Positions 37,879-48,971 of a stretch of DNA of 64,000 nucleotides are shown here, one piece after another. The position numbers and the translations under genes are program-made. Source of the stretch: Branchiostoma lanceolatum. Lineage: Eukaryota > Chordata > Leptocardii > Amphioxiformes > Branchiostomatidae. The notes under the pieces were generated by a model. That model was not told where the DNA came from, did not search any database, and worked only from the letters and a program-made list of their open reading frames with translations. Location: the NCBI RefSeq assembly GCF_035083965.1, contig NC_089736.1, forward strand, positions 2,524,501-2,588,500, read 5' to 3'. Within the stretch, counting starts at the first letter, position 1, and the number at the start of each line of letters is the position of its first letter.

Positions 37879-40811
37879 TTATACTGGGGTATCTTGCCTT
37901 CGAGGTAATACTTTACGAAGATTAGCTGCATAGTTGTATTTTTCTATGGAATCAAGGTTGGCTTTCAGGAAAGTGTACATGAGATGGCAATCGGTTGCTG
38001 TTTTGATCGTCTGGTGATCGCCATTGCCTGCAGCATTGCCTGCAGCATTGCCATCAGCATTTTCCGCAGCATTTTCCCCAGCATTTCCCGCAGCATTTTC
38101 CCCAGCATTCCCAGCAGCATTGCCAGTGGCATTTTCCGGAGCATTTCCCGCAGCATTTTCCCCAGCATTTCCCGCAGCATTTTCCCCAGCATTTCCCGCA
38201 GCATTTTCCCCAGCATTTCCCGCAGCATTTTCCCCAGCATTTCCCGCAGCATTTTCCCCAGCATTCCCAGCAGCATTGCCAGTGGCATTTTCCGGAGCAT
38301 TTCCCGCAGCATTTTCCCCAGCATTTCCCGCAGCATTTTCCCCAGCATTTCCCGCAGCATTTTCCCCAGCATTTCCCGCAGCATTTTCCCCAGCATTTCC
38401 CGCAGCATTTTCCCCAGCATTTCCCGCAGCATTTTCCCCAGCATTTCCCGCAGCAATTTCCCCAGCATTTCCCGCAGCATTTTCCCCAGCATTCCCAGCA
38501 GCATTGCCAGTGGCATTTCTATCTGTTTGGTGTATACTGATACCGACGTCTCCAAATGGCTTGTTGTCAAGACAACAGTGGAGGTAAAACATATGACCAA
38601 AGAACGTGAGCACGATAAGCAAAAGCGAGCACATGTTTGTCCCCCAAGTAATCCGATACAGAGAGGCAGCAGACTCAGTGCAGTCTACAGTTAATTCTTG
38701 GTTCACGTTACATTTAAAGTTATCCTGAATGCTGTTTACAGTGCCAGGTTCAACAAGCAAAAAAAACAAAATGGAAATCACTGTCAATACTGCTGAAAAT
38801 ATCTGTTTAGTTAGATACCTATAGTATATTTCCTTTGCACCAAACCAGGCTTTAATGACCTTTTTCAACTCCTCCTGCCCATACTTGTATCCAGGAGACC
38901 AAGATCTATCCGTAGATCTGAAACGGTCATATAAAACATTGAAGTCATGTCTTATGAATCTAAGATTACCAGTAACCTCCCTGGCTGTTGTTATGTTCCA
39001 GAGCAAGTGCGGTGCGAACATAACAACAGACTGTGCCACTAACATCATGACAAACACTCTGTAGTCAAAGATAGTCTGCTTCCTACAATAAGCAGTCACA
39101 AACTCATCCAGCTGGTTTGAGTACATCCTTGGGTCCCTGAACTCTTCGGCAGACGATCCGTTGACGTTATTTGCAGCCACAGCGCTCCCAAGGTTCACCG
39201 GGAAGCACTCTAAGCTGGAACCTGGTAAAAAGTCACAGATACAGTCATGATCAGAACATTTTCTGACCAACATTTGTTCATAACACACCCTCACGCACAT
39301 ACGTACACACCCATGCATGCACACTCATAATTCTAAGTGTGTGGCATTTGTTACCTTCGCCGAGAAGGTTATGCAGAGTGTAGCGTTTGTCTGTTTGTTT
39401 GTTTCTAGTGGCACAGAATAACTCGAGAATGCCTGGATGGATTGTCTTGGTATTTGGTATGTTGGTAGGTTTTGATGAGACCTGAAAATGATTAGATTTT
39501 GGGCCACCTAGCGGCTTCTTACGGTACTGCAGCGGAACTTCCTGTTTTGATATCTGGTGTTCTGGACATGCTATGGAACTTATTTTTGTGTGGTAGATAG
39601 ATCTTTGGACAGAGAGTAAGTTGTGTGGGTTTGGGCCCCCTAGCGGCTTTTTTGGAACTGCAGGAGCAGGTTTTGTGTCTGACTTTGAAAGGGAATAACT
39701 CAAGAAGGGCTTGATGCATGGTAATGATTTTTGGTAAGTAGATAGCTTGAGTGAAGTTGTACATGATTAGATACTTATCATACAAATCAGTACCTAATTT
39801 GCATAATTAATGAGGAAAGTTTATACATCCGCCAAATTCCATGACAGGACTCTGAAACATGTGATATGTACACATGTAACTGAGGAAGAGAGAAATATTA
39901 ATTGATATGAACTATGCAAATGAAGACCTCATTTGCATAATTAATGAGAAAATACTATAATAAGATGGCCTTGATGGATGGTCATGATTTTGGTATGTAG
40001 ATAGCTTGTGTGATGCATAGTATGATTGGAAGATAATTATGCAAATCAGATTCTAATTTGCATAATTAATGAGGCACCTTTAAAAATCTGCTTTGTTATG
40101 ACTGTTCAAATTGTAACTGAGGAAGAGAGGAATGTTGATAGAAAATATGCAAATGTGGGCCTAATCTGTATACTTAATGAGAAACTTCTATAGTTCCACA
40201 CTGGCAAATGACGGCAATTTCATACATTTAATAATTTGTGGCATCGGGAAGTTATGTGAATGTGAACATCGTTGAATCAAATTAGGCTAATAAGGGCCTC
40301 ATTTGAATCATTGATGATAAATATTAGCATAACCTTCTTTGTTAAGCTCATAATTTGTTAAGCTCATACTTTGGACATGTTGTATTTTAGGACAATCAAC
40401 TGGTATGATTTAGAATTGATTAGAAACACTCCTAATATGTCAGTCATAAAGGTTAAAATCATTTGGCGAAGGTATGAGGTCGTGGAACTCTGGTTTTGAA
40501 TAAGTTGCAATCACAAAATTGAACTTGGAGTGACATGAAACGAATATAAAATATCTGACTATCTTTTACAGACTCCGATAACTAAATACAGACTTCGATC
40601 GGGATCTCTCCCGGCAGACTCGGCAATTCTGCCAGATTGCATTATCTCTACCAGGGCATAATAGAAATGTACAATGGCTACCGGACCTACCCAGAAGATT
40701 CCCTCCAACCACGGAAGCTGCCAACGCCATGGGAACCCAGCATGACAGGATCTTGATCATGACGTCAGCCCATAACTCGGCCCGTAAGGTTCCGTCCTTT
40801 GCTGCGGCCAT
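37879..40811 (-). CDS. pannexin/LRRC8-type large-pore channel subunit A with Asn/Ala/Gly repeat insert
   Basis: Exon 1 (40,811-40,691) and exon 2 (39,221-37,879) join at a phase-1 intron (CTGG^GTAGGT, TTTTTACCAG^GT) to give about 487 residues. Four membrane segments lie near 18-40, 95-115, 181-197 and 237-256. Each extracellular loop has two cysteines (C46/C86 and C211/C221), the pannexin-superfamily pattern, and loop 1 has an NGS sequon. The C-terminal TDCHLMYTFLKANLDSIEKY resembles the post-TM4 region of pannexins and LRRC8. Residues about 276-441, after TM4, are a GENAAGNA-type octapeptide repeat absent from its paralogue. I chose the ATG at 40,811; an upstream exon is possible. Expected role: plasma-membrane ion/metabolite channel. 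Confidence 0.8.
38020..38517 (-). repeat. 24-bp coding minisatellite with higher-order structure
   Basis: The unit encodes GENAAGNA and repeats without frame loss. A variant encoding GNAPENATGNAAG recurs: its marker AGTGGC occurs at 38,125, 38,281 and 38,509, marking two higher-order blocks of 156 and 228 bp. The copies are almost identical, so the expansion is young. Because the unit length is a multiple of three and lacks stops in several frames, long false open frames appear on both strands. Confidence 0.95.
39352..40474. mobile_element. TIR element within the intron of channel gene A
   Basis: The left end TACCTTCGCC and the right end GGCGAAGGTA are perfect 10-bp inverted repeats, each next to 'gaaggttatg' or 'ggttaaaatcattt'. 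The 1.1-kb interior contains repeated blocks such as CTAATTTGCATAATTAATGA and 'gtagatagctt', so it is itself tandemly built. No transposase is present. Fragments of the same family lie at 41,864-41,952 and 46,272-46,499. Confidence 0.75.
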
Positions 40812-41407
40812 ACAAACGCTCAATGGTGTCCATGTCGCCACGGCTGCAACAGAGAGACACTTTGTTCTTCCGTTTGTGTGTTATTTGAGTAGTGGTAATG
40901 TAAGGTACACCGAACTCCTGGTTGGGTACGGGACCCGCTACTCAGTGAAATGTTTTCACATGTACACCCCTGGCCTAGAAAATCTTAACATTTCAAAATG
41001 TACCCATCTTAATCAACGTTGATAACGGTATCGTTGTTTTACCTTTTACGGTACACAGCGTGCTTTCAGGACAGGTGAGGTATGTTTGGCGTCACTGGCA
41101 CATGAAAGGTAACAAAAGTAATGCGCGTCCAACCAAGAGACTACTATAAATCATTACTCGTCATAGATATCAGCATAGTGGTTATGATTGCCTTTGATGC
41201 AAATATTTGAGAGATGGGGTTAAGTGTATAGTGACCAGACATAAGAAAAGAATCTAACTAATTACGGACTATTTGCTACAAGTACATATTCTGTATGTTC
41301 CGCGCATGTTTACACGAAGTGCACAGGCGGAAGGAAAGGTCCTGGCCAACATTGTGTATATAACAGCTGCATAACAAATAATCTGCTCAGAAATAAATAT
41401 TCATATC
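40812..41407. promoter_or_regulatory. bidirectional intergenic promoter region
   Basis: About 600 bp separate the divergent start codons of channel gene A (-) and the small gene at 41,408 (+). Upstream of the small gene, TGTATATAACAGC at about 41,354-41,366 is a good TATA-like box some 45-55 bp before its ATG. On the gene A side the sequence GTTGCAG just upstream of GTGGCGACATGG could be a splice acceptor, implying an extra 5' exon. Confidence 0.5.
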
Positions 41408-44208
41408 ATGCCGCCGTGGTCGAAAAAGGTAGGCTACAGTCTTTGTCTATCAGTTTGTCGTTTTGTCATCTAGACATGGATAACCTAGCCTCCGCTGTTG
41501 TGTGCGTTACTGTAACATTTGAATGTCGGTACACGCTTCCTGTAACCATGGAGGCTTTAACCTCCGGCCTTGCTGTAACAGACCGAAACAACCCCAGATA
41601 GTCTATCCATTTCTTAGACTTCCCGTTCTTTTCATGCGACCAATCCGTAGAGTCTAAAGAAGGGAATAACAGATAAATGTGAAGGAGGCTTTTTATTGAT
41701 ATAATTGACTTCAGGTGTGTTGGTTGTGGCGTTCTTTTATGAAGGCGTCGGGACATGTTACAGCAGGTGTTTAACGCCTGGATTGGGTCAAAGGACCAAG
41801 GTACAAAGTTTAGCGTCTGGGCAGATCGTACAATGGGGTCCTGTCACGCCTGCACAGCCTAGTGGGCAAATGAGGACCTTGTTCGCATAATGAATTAGAA
41901 GCACGGCTTATGATACGTCATTCGAAAAGGTTAACATCATTTGGTGAAGGTAACTCTACTTTAAACATGTGATAATGCCCAATGAGATAAACAGACGACG
42001 TGCACTATATTGTTTGAACAAAGCCGTTTGATTCGTATCATTCATACATGTAGGTGCTACGGTTTAACTTGTGATTTTCCCCATTCATTTTCAGAAACCG
42101 AAACGGCAAGGGAAACCTTACAATAACAAAGTCAGTAATACTTGTTATGTCAAGTTGAGTCAAGTGTGACGTTTACAGAGATGACATGTAATTGTTTAGT
42201 TATCTGTAAAAGTCTTAGTTCAAGTAGATAGTCGTAGGTACTGGCCCTGTCAGACATGTTACAGATTTAAATCACTTGTATGTCATCCACAGTTTTCAAC
42301 CGCTACCTACGTAGCTACCTCTATAACAAGTTCCCAACCATATTTAGTCTGGTACCATAGTGCTTGATGTCTCTCGATCATTTTTGAAAGTATACACATG
42401 GTTCATGTCACCTTCAAGATAGATCTTACGTATTGTATATGTGCAACGTTTCAGGAGGTCGAGCTTATTTCCGAGTATGAGGGTCTAGACAGTATTTCCT
42501 CCGCATCGCCGACTACAGGGCCATATAGAGGGCCAAATACTAGGTCAAGGGGCCCGCCTGATATCCCTGCCACTAAGCAGTCGAAGACACCATCGCATAC
42601 TGAAGGCAAGTATTTCCAAGTCGTCGTCAAGTTAATAATGTAAAGGTGAAAGTTCCCATTCATGTAGCCCCTATATGTCAGTCCTAGTAGAAACTCCGAT
42701 CTGCTAAATCGCTGATTCTACCGATAGAAATCTCGATCGGGGCCTCTGTCAACAGAAACTCCGGCGGGACCTCTACCGGCGGAATCAGCGATGTGGAATT
42801 GCAAAGTCCCTGCTAGAACCACAGTCTCTACTGACAGAATTTCAATTTTTTGTCAGGGAAGAATAAGATATTCTACCGACAGAGACTGTGGTCCCTTATT
42901 GCTAATTATACCCACTCCTGTTATAGAGGACGACGTCCTCTCCACCTTCATATCCCTGCATATTGATATGCAATTTTCAAATATGCAACTTTATTGGGCT
43001 TGAGTCAAATAGTTCCTTCTCTAAGTGACACAATTTGAGGCAAATTTCAAGTCGTGATGTTATCTACATCCTTATGTATATAAAGTTAGATATAAATAAT
43101 GACTAAACCTGCTAACCGTCTATTGAGTACCAGTATATCATGAAGGCATGTACATTCCCCCATCAACACTGTAAAGATAAAACCACAATGATGTCTCAAA
43201 TATCAACAAGTCCACAGTGTAACACCAGACACTTTAATCTGATATGGCAGAAACTTGAATGCCTAACATATCCTTAAAGTCAATACTTAAAAACAATGTT
43301 GATAGTTAACATGCGATTTCTTTTCTTTTCCATTCAAGCTCAAACGAATGTTACATATACAGTGAACAATGCGATAAACGTGATGATTACACCAAATCCA
43401 AACGAAGCGCCTCCACCACCTGGTCCACGCAAGGACGTATCGGACACATCCCGGGTAAGTGAATAGAGCACCAAAATGGGGATTTGGCAAGGTGAAATCT
43501 ATCTTCTTGTGGAACACGACGTGTTCATCAAAGTGGCCTCAAAAGGTTCAAATATCACATGACATTGACCCGTGATGAAAATATTCCAAAATGTTCTGAA
43601 AGAGATGAAGTATCTGGATCGATTATTAACAATGGATATATATATATACACATTACAGTACAGTTGTATATAACCATTCTTGCAGATTAGTTGGAGCGTA
43701 AGATATGTTACTTTCATGACCATTTGTTTGCTATGCACATTACTCTATCATCTGCTCTATTACTCTTTCAACTTTGCATATCTTACAACCATTCACTGCC
43801 GCCTTATCCCAAATGTCTATCTTATAAAGTTTAATTAAGATGATGGAAAAGTCTCACGAAAAGGGGACAACATCTAAAGGAAAAATGAAAAAAAAAATCA
43901 ACCATTGTATTTCTTTCATTTATCCATATATTTCAACTTTCACACAAATGTAACAGAATACGTGTTGGGTTAAGATTTATCATATCAAGTAACAATTACA
44001 GAGCACGCTATAATAGTGATTCATTGTCAGTATGTTCGTAGCTGTTTCAATCAGTATGTGCCATGCCTTTTTCTTCGAATCTTAGAAGTTATATTTGACT
44101 TTATCTATTTTCAACCCGTGACTGATGAATGAGTTGTTTGATTATTTTTGTCTGCAGGTTGGAGATGGCAAGAAAGGTGCTCCAAGAAAACGTTACAACA
44201 CGCGGTAA
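41408..44208 (+). CDS. small five-exon gene, unknown basic/disordered protein
   Basis: Exons 41,408-41,428, 42,095-42,130, 42,455-42,605, 43,339-43,454 and 44,158-44,208 join in frame (phases 0, 0, 1, 0) into about 124 residues ending at TAA. The third intron starts with GCAAGT, a GC-AG intron; the second donor (GTCAGT) is weak. The protein has a Lys-rich N-terminus (MPPWSKKKPKRQ), an acidic patch (EVELISEYEGL), a Ser/Pro-rich middle, a hydrophobic beta-like stretch (NVTYTVNNAINVMIT) and a basic tail (GAPRKRYNTR). There is no signal peptide. I recognise no family. Five compatible junctions in a row make chance unlikely. It lies between the two channel genes on the opposite strand, head-to-head with gene A. 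Confidence 0.65.
41864..41952 (+). mobile_element. fragment of the TACCTTCGCC-type TIR element
   Basis: The stretch matches the right end of the element at 39,352-40,474 ('gcaaatgaggacct..ttcgcataat' to 'ggttaacatcatttggtgaaggta'). It lies in intron 1 of the small gene. Confidence 0.65.
42819..42891. repeat. short inverted repeat (hairpin)
   Basis: CCACAGTCTCTACTGACAGA near 42,819 and TCTACCGACAGAGACTGTGG ending at 42,891 form a hairpin with few mismatches, inside intron 3 of the small gene. Related 'ctaccg..agaa' phrases upstream (from about 42,690) suggest a decayed MITE. Confidence 0.6.
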
Positions 44209-44929
44209 TTATTAATAATGATATTTTGAAGTAGGGAGCGCATCCGTGATACTAGTGTTTCCGACCCAAAACTAGGAAGTTAGTAAGTGTTACTTATCTA
44301 CCTACCTAGCGGGCGGCTAGCGCCATGACCTGACCTGTTTGAGGGGAGGGGGCAAAGCAGACATAAAGATGATTCTTTGTCTCCAGACTCGTCTCTGTCT
44401 GTGACATATCTCATTAAAATACTATCCATACAAGTGAAACTGACTGGCTTGGTGTTCTTCATATATCTTAAGTAACTTAGGCGTTAGACTTAAACCTCTT
44501 AAACTCAACAAAAGCTAGCGCGTATATGACTGATGAGGCTAAACGTAAAGACCCCCCCCCCTCAAACACACACAACAAATACACAATAGTAAAGGTAAAT
44601 GCACCTGAGCAGTAAAATCACAAAATACATGTAATAGTGAATAGTTGCACAACACAGCATGCTATGCCTATGTGTCCATCAGTCTTTCTATTCTGAAATC
44701 AGAAATACGTTATGCTATTGGCAGATTTCCATTGTACAAAATGTACCATCTATGATACATATGATCTTTTTGTGATATAATCTTCTTAGCATTACGTCTA
44801 TAAGTCTACAAATCTTAAGATCTAAAAATCTATAAGTCTATAATATAAATATTACGTAAGACATTGGAAAATCCACAGATCTTAATAACGTGCAGTCACT
44901 TAAGGCATTTGGGGCAATCTAAAAACAAT
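44209..44929. other. 3' intergenic region between convergent genes
   Basis: No coding sequence. It holds the 3' ends of the small gene (+) and channel gene B (-), with AT-rich and C-homopolymer stretches. No strong poly(A) signal was assigned. Confidence 0.5.
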
Positions 44930-46253
44930 CTACCTCATTACATTGTCTTGTTCATGGCGTATTTTAGTATGAATAGCTACATAACTGTATTTTTCAATAG
45001 AATCGATGTTGGCTTTCAGGAATGTATACATAAGATGGCAATCAGTTACTTTGTTACCTGTTTTGATTTTGATGCCGACATCTGTGAATGGATAACAGTC
45101 AAGGCGATAGTGGAGGTAAAACATATGTACAAATAACGTGAGCCCACTTACGATAAGCAAGCACATATTTGTCCACCATGCGATTCGATACAGAGAGGCA
45201 GCCGGAATAGAGCAGTCTACGGTGAATTCTGGACTAATGTTACATTTAAAGCTGTTCTGAATGCTACCCACATAGCCAGATTCAACAACGCAAAATACCA
45301 ACATGAAAACTACGATCAAGATTGCCGTGCATACGTGTATAGATATATAACGGCGGTATATCTTATTTTTGTCAAGCAAATCTTCAACAAATTTGGTTAA
45401 CTCTCTATCATCAAAAACTGCTCGGTGGTCTTCATTGCCATCCTCCGGTCTAAGGGTCTTAAATTTTAATTCAATATTTTGTCTTATGAAGCTCAGATTA
45501 CAAATAACCTCCCTGGCTCTTGTTATGTTCCAGAGCAAGTGCGGTGCGAACATAACAACAGACTGTGCCACTAGCATCATGGTGAACACTTTGTAATTAA
45601 AGACTGTCTGCTGTCCGCAATAAGCTTTCACAAACTTGTAAAGCTGTTTAGAGTACATCCGTGGGTCCCTGACTGCCTCAGCTGACGACCCGTTAACGTT
45701 ATGTGCAGCTACTGCGCTCACAAGGTGCATCGGGAAACACTCTAAGCTGGGACCTGGGGAAAGGAAAAAAAATCACAGATGTAAGACATAGTTCTGTTCA
45801 AACTGTCTTAGATTTGTTATAGCATTTCTTGGTTGGTTGGTACTTTAGGAAAGATCGGGATCTAGGAAATGTTGAGGGGGCTCTACCGTTGTGCGGTAGG
45901 ACAGCTTCATTTCAAAAGGCAGTTTACAAACATGTAAAATTTGCTTCAAATACAAGATTTAGCTGCCTGAAGTGTAGATTATGAAATCTAACTTTCCAAG
46001 ATGCAGCCACTATAGTATACGCGTACTATATGATAATTTTCTCGATATATGTATACAATAGAGATGATGAATACCAGCAATGCTGACCATCGCTCCCGGA
46101 CCTACCAAGATAATTGCCCCCAACCACGAAAGTTGCCAGTGCGATGGGGATCCAGCATGACAAGATCTTGATCATGGCGTCGGCCCACAGCTCGGCCCGA
46201 AATGTTCCGTCAGACGACGGCGTACTTAATAAACGCCCGATGGCGTCTCCCAT
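44930..46253 (-). CDS. pannexin/LRRC8-type large-pore channel subunit B
   Basis: Exon 1 (46,253-46,106) and exon 2 (45,753-44,930) join at the same phase-1 position as gene A (CTTG^GTAGGT, CCTTTCCCCAG^GT) to give about 323 residues. It shares with A the TM1 core AELWADAMIKILSCW, the loop-1 start SLECFP, NVNGSSAE, TM2 AQSVVMFAPHLLWNI, paired loop-2 cysteines and the C-terminal TDCHLMYTFLKAN block. It lacks the octapeptide insert: TM4 leads through only about 15 residues to that block. The ATG at 46,253 gives MGDAIGRLL; the frame stays open upstream into a mobile-element fragment. The pair arose by tandem duplication; the predicted role is the same as A. Confidence 0.8.
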
Positions 46254-46271
46254 GTCGCCACAACTGCAACG

Positions 46272-46499
46272 AGATATCAAAACAGGAAGTTCCACTGCAG
46301 TACCGTAACAAAACGCTATTGAAAAATCTACTCATTTCCAGGTCTCATCATGACCTACCCACATACCAAATATCAAGACAGTCCATCCAAACCTTTTCGA
46401 GTTATAGTAGTCTTCTATATGCATCCATACATACATACATACTTACATATATACATACATACAAACGCTACCGAATACATAACCTTCTTGGCGAAGGTA
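46272..46499 (-). mobile_element. inverted fragment of the TACCTTCGCC-type element next to channel gene B
   Basis: In reverse orientation this matches the left part of the element at 39,352 (aaccttct near the end, CAAGACAGTCCATCC, GATATCAAAACAGGAAGTTC) and ends in GGCGAAGGTA at 46,490-46,499. It holds a (CATA)n tract near 46,421-46,463. Its inner break lies about 20 bp from the gene B start codon, so the element supplies gene B's immediate 5' flank. Confidence 0.75.
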
Positions 46500-46777
46500 A
46501 AAAAGACTAAATAAGTTCAGTGAGAGACCCTTAATTAGTTTATTAGAAAATTGATAAAGGGCAGCTCTTGTTCAAACGTGAACAGATGCGAATCATACAA
46601 AATATGAGTCTAATTTGCATAATTAGTACAATTTCAGTCATAATGATAATGACATATTTCTAGCCGTGGGATCATGCAGGACGGGAAAAGAGAGAACATA
46701 TATATAGAATTCCGATCTCACATCGTACAGCGAGTCGACGGCGATTCTTAAGTCTATCAAGGGGCAACTTTTGTTAA

Positions 46778-46849
46778 GCCTGGAGTCCAGCCTTGCTAGC
46801 CAGGTAGCGACGTTGGGAGCGGACCAAAGCTGGAGGCTGGACGCCAGGC
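46778..46849. mobile_element. small palindromic MITE-like element
   Basis: GCCTGGAGTCCAGCC at the left is matched by GGCTGGACGCCAGGC at the right with one mismatch. 'gctagc' occurs inside and just outside. Confidence 0.6.
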
Positions 46850-47474
46850 TAGCTTTTGTTCAAAGCGTTATTACCTCTACGATGTGCTCTGTATACAAAG
46901 GCCATTATTGTTGATGATTATTAACGCTACAAAGCATATACCAATCAATGTCACCGCTTCACAATGTAAAATGGACGTGTTCGGGCGCAAATACCAGTTT
47001 GTAAGTTTGACATGACAGTTACTAGAGAAACACTACTGATACTTGTCGGCCAATAGCGTCATAAACATGCATAAAGTGTCAAATATCACGCATGTTGTAT
47101 GCCATGGCACGTCAGAACATCATCCCAGATCATGACACTAGTCTTTAAAACGTAACTCCATTCACGTGTAAAAAAAGGATAGCGTCGCGAATGGCCATCT
47201 ATCAAAAGCTACCACACCCAACGTACGTTACAGACCAGGGTCATTGACTGGTGAGAAAATGAGTGTCCATTATCGGAGATGTTAGCCTATGTTTGGCTTC
47301 TCAGCTCGGATAATTTCAACCTAGCATCACAGCCCATACGTCCATGTGAACTTGATAAACAAAAGCTAAATTTCTATTCATGATAGAAGCTAACATCTTC
47401 TTGGAGACCCAGAAATAGTAACGTTTGGGTACACATCTTTCGTGGCGTCTATACCTTATCTCCAATGCAGATCT

Positions 47475-47574
47475 ATCGGTGGCAATGTCTGTTTCCAGAG
47501 GGCAAAAACAGTATTATTGGCTCGGTGGACAATAATACTGCTTTTGCCCTTTGGATACTGTCATTGCCACCGAT
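47475..47574. mobile_element. 100-bp hairpin element
   Basis: ATCGGTGGCAATG at the left pairs with CATTGCCACCGAT at the right, and pairing continues with few mismatches (TCCAGAGGGCAAAAACAGTA with TACTGCTTTTGCCCTTTGGA) to a loop near 47,525. This is a foldback MITE-like sequence. Confidence 0.75.
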
Positions 47575-47884
47575 TAGTCTACCCCCACTTTCAAACACGG
47601 GACAGCCTTAGAAAAGAGAACTAAAACTACCTTGACTTGAACAACAATGTCCACAAGTTGAACTAGTTGTTTGTAGTTGATGACGTTGAACCCTCAAACT
47701 CGGGGGGTTCCTGCGGAATCGTTCGGTCTTCACCAGGCAGACAAGAATCGTGGAGGAGGTTCGCAGCCAGTATGTAATGTCCGTGTGGGCGTTTCCGTCA
47801 CAGCGATGGCCAAACACGCCGCCATATACATACCTGAGTTGCTGTTGTTACTGTTGCAACTGACCTGTGATAATTGACCTATGA

Positions 47885-48230
47885 TGATTAATATTTTTCT
47901 TCTTCTTTATTACCCCCAAATGACCCCACCAAGGACGAGGAGGGAGGGCTGTTGTTAGGGTGAGCAGGCCTCCATCCTGGCACGGAAAGTCTCAACGGTG
48001 AAAGAAGACACAACCGTTCCACTGGGTAATAGTACGGGTGGTGTACGGCTCCCAGATGACGGCACCATATCCCACTATTCCATAGCATTGAGAATAGCCT
48101 GGGTGCCTAAAAATGGTCCCTGGTTTTTCACTGGTTGAGGGGCGACTCCCGCGACTGAACTCCGCTTTTGAAATGGAAACTGTCACGCAGAACTGGCCAT
48201 GGGTAAACGTTTTCTTTTCTTCTTTCAAAC
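47885..48230 (-). mobile_element. degenerate CR1/jockey-type LINE 3' end
   Basis: The minus strand reads GIVGYGAVIWEPYTTRTI near 48,020-48,085, resembling the 'LEYGAVVWDPYT' block after the reverse transcriptase core of CR1/jockey-like LINEs. Stops and frame changes surround it. The strand ends with AATAAAGAAGAAGAAAAAT, a LINE-like tail. Only the 3' end survives. Confidence 0.6.
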
Positions 48231-48234
48231 AAGG

Positions 48235-48955
48235 AGGTTGTATAGACTACATAACCTTGTTTCAACACAACCAAGCGTTTCTACCTAGCTGACGTGTTGT
48301 TCGACCGTCGAAATTCACCATCCTACTGGCGATTTTGACTGGTTCTGCTTGGTACTGCAGGTAGGTGTCGCTGCTGCAGTACAAAGGATGCGGTCCCAAA
48401 TGTGATGATTGATTTAGAAGCCCCCTCGTCCGAGTTCAGTGATATATCAACCTACAGCTGATAAAACTATTCACGTAGTCTTGTATCTTTAAGAGCGTTT
48501 ATCAACAATCCCGTTAAGCTGTTCTAGTCTAGTCTCTTGTTAGCCGAAAAGACTTAAGATAAATCAAAGAAAATATGTATGAAACTTTAATCCCGGTACA
48601 GGACATTATATTGTAGCCTGACAAATTGCGCTCCCAGTGGCCGGCCGGTCCTGTAACCGCCATTAACCTCTTGTGTAAACACAGGCTAATTATATTGTGG
48701 TTGCAATGGCTTTCCAAAAATGTATACATCCTGTTTTGAGTGATAAATATTGTTTTAAACTATAAATAAGCGTTCTCAGATAACTATTTTCTGCACACAT
48801 TTGAACTTAGATGATAGTGCAGATAATGACTTTGAAAACAAAATATGCAGGACAAGAATTGATTTTTATTCAATCATTAAAAAACCATGTAACATTTCCA
48901 GTTTGCTTCTTCCTGAGTTCTAACAAATGAAGGTTACTTGGTTGACAGACTTGAT
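48235..48955. other. intergenic DNA, no gene recognised
   Basis: Nothing recognisable except a possible minus-strand AATAAA at 48,865-48,870, which could be a distal poly(A) signal for the SPFH gene. Confidence 0.45.
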
Positions 48956-48965
48956 TGTTCCACAG

Positions 48966-48971
48966 TTTATT
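48966..48971 (-). terminator. candidate polyadenylation signal for the SPFH gene
   Basis: AATAAA on the minus strand, about 1.2 kb below the SPFH stop codon. Another lies at 48,865-48,870. Which one is used cannot be told from sequence. Confidence 0.35.

Larger units (their letters stand above)
46500..47880. other. intergenic DNA with two hairpin elements
   Basis: No coding region is supported. It contains the inverted repeats listed at 46,778 and 47,475. Confidence 0.5.

Noticed and set aside
37984-38694. Plus-strand frames of 187 and 236 codons and a second minus frame over the 24-bp repeat
   Set aside because: They are shadows of the channel gene repeat; only the frame joined to the membrane segments has family support.
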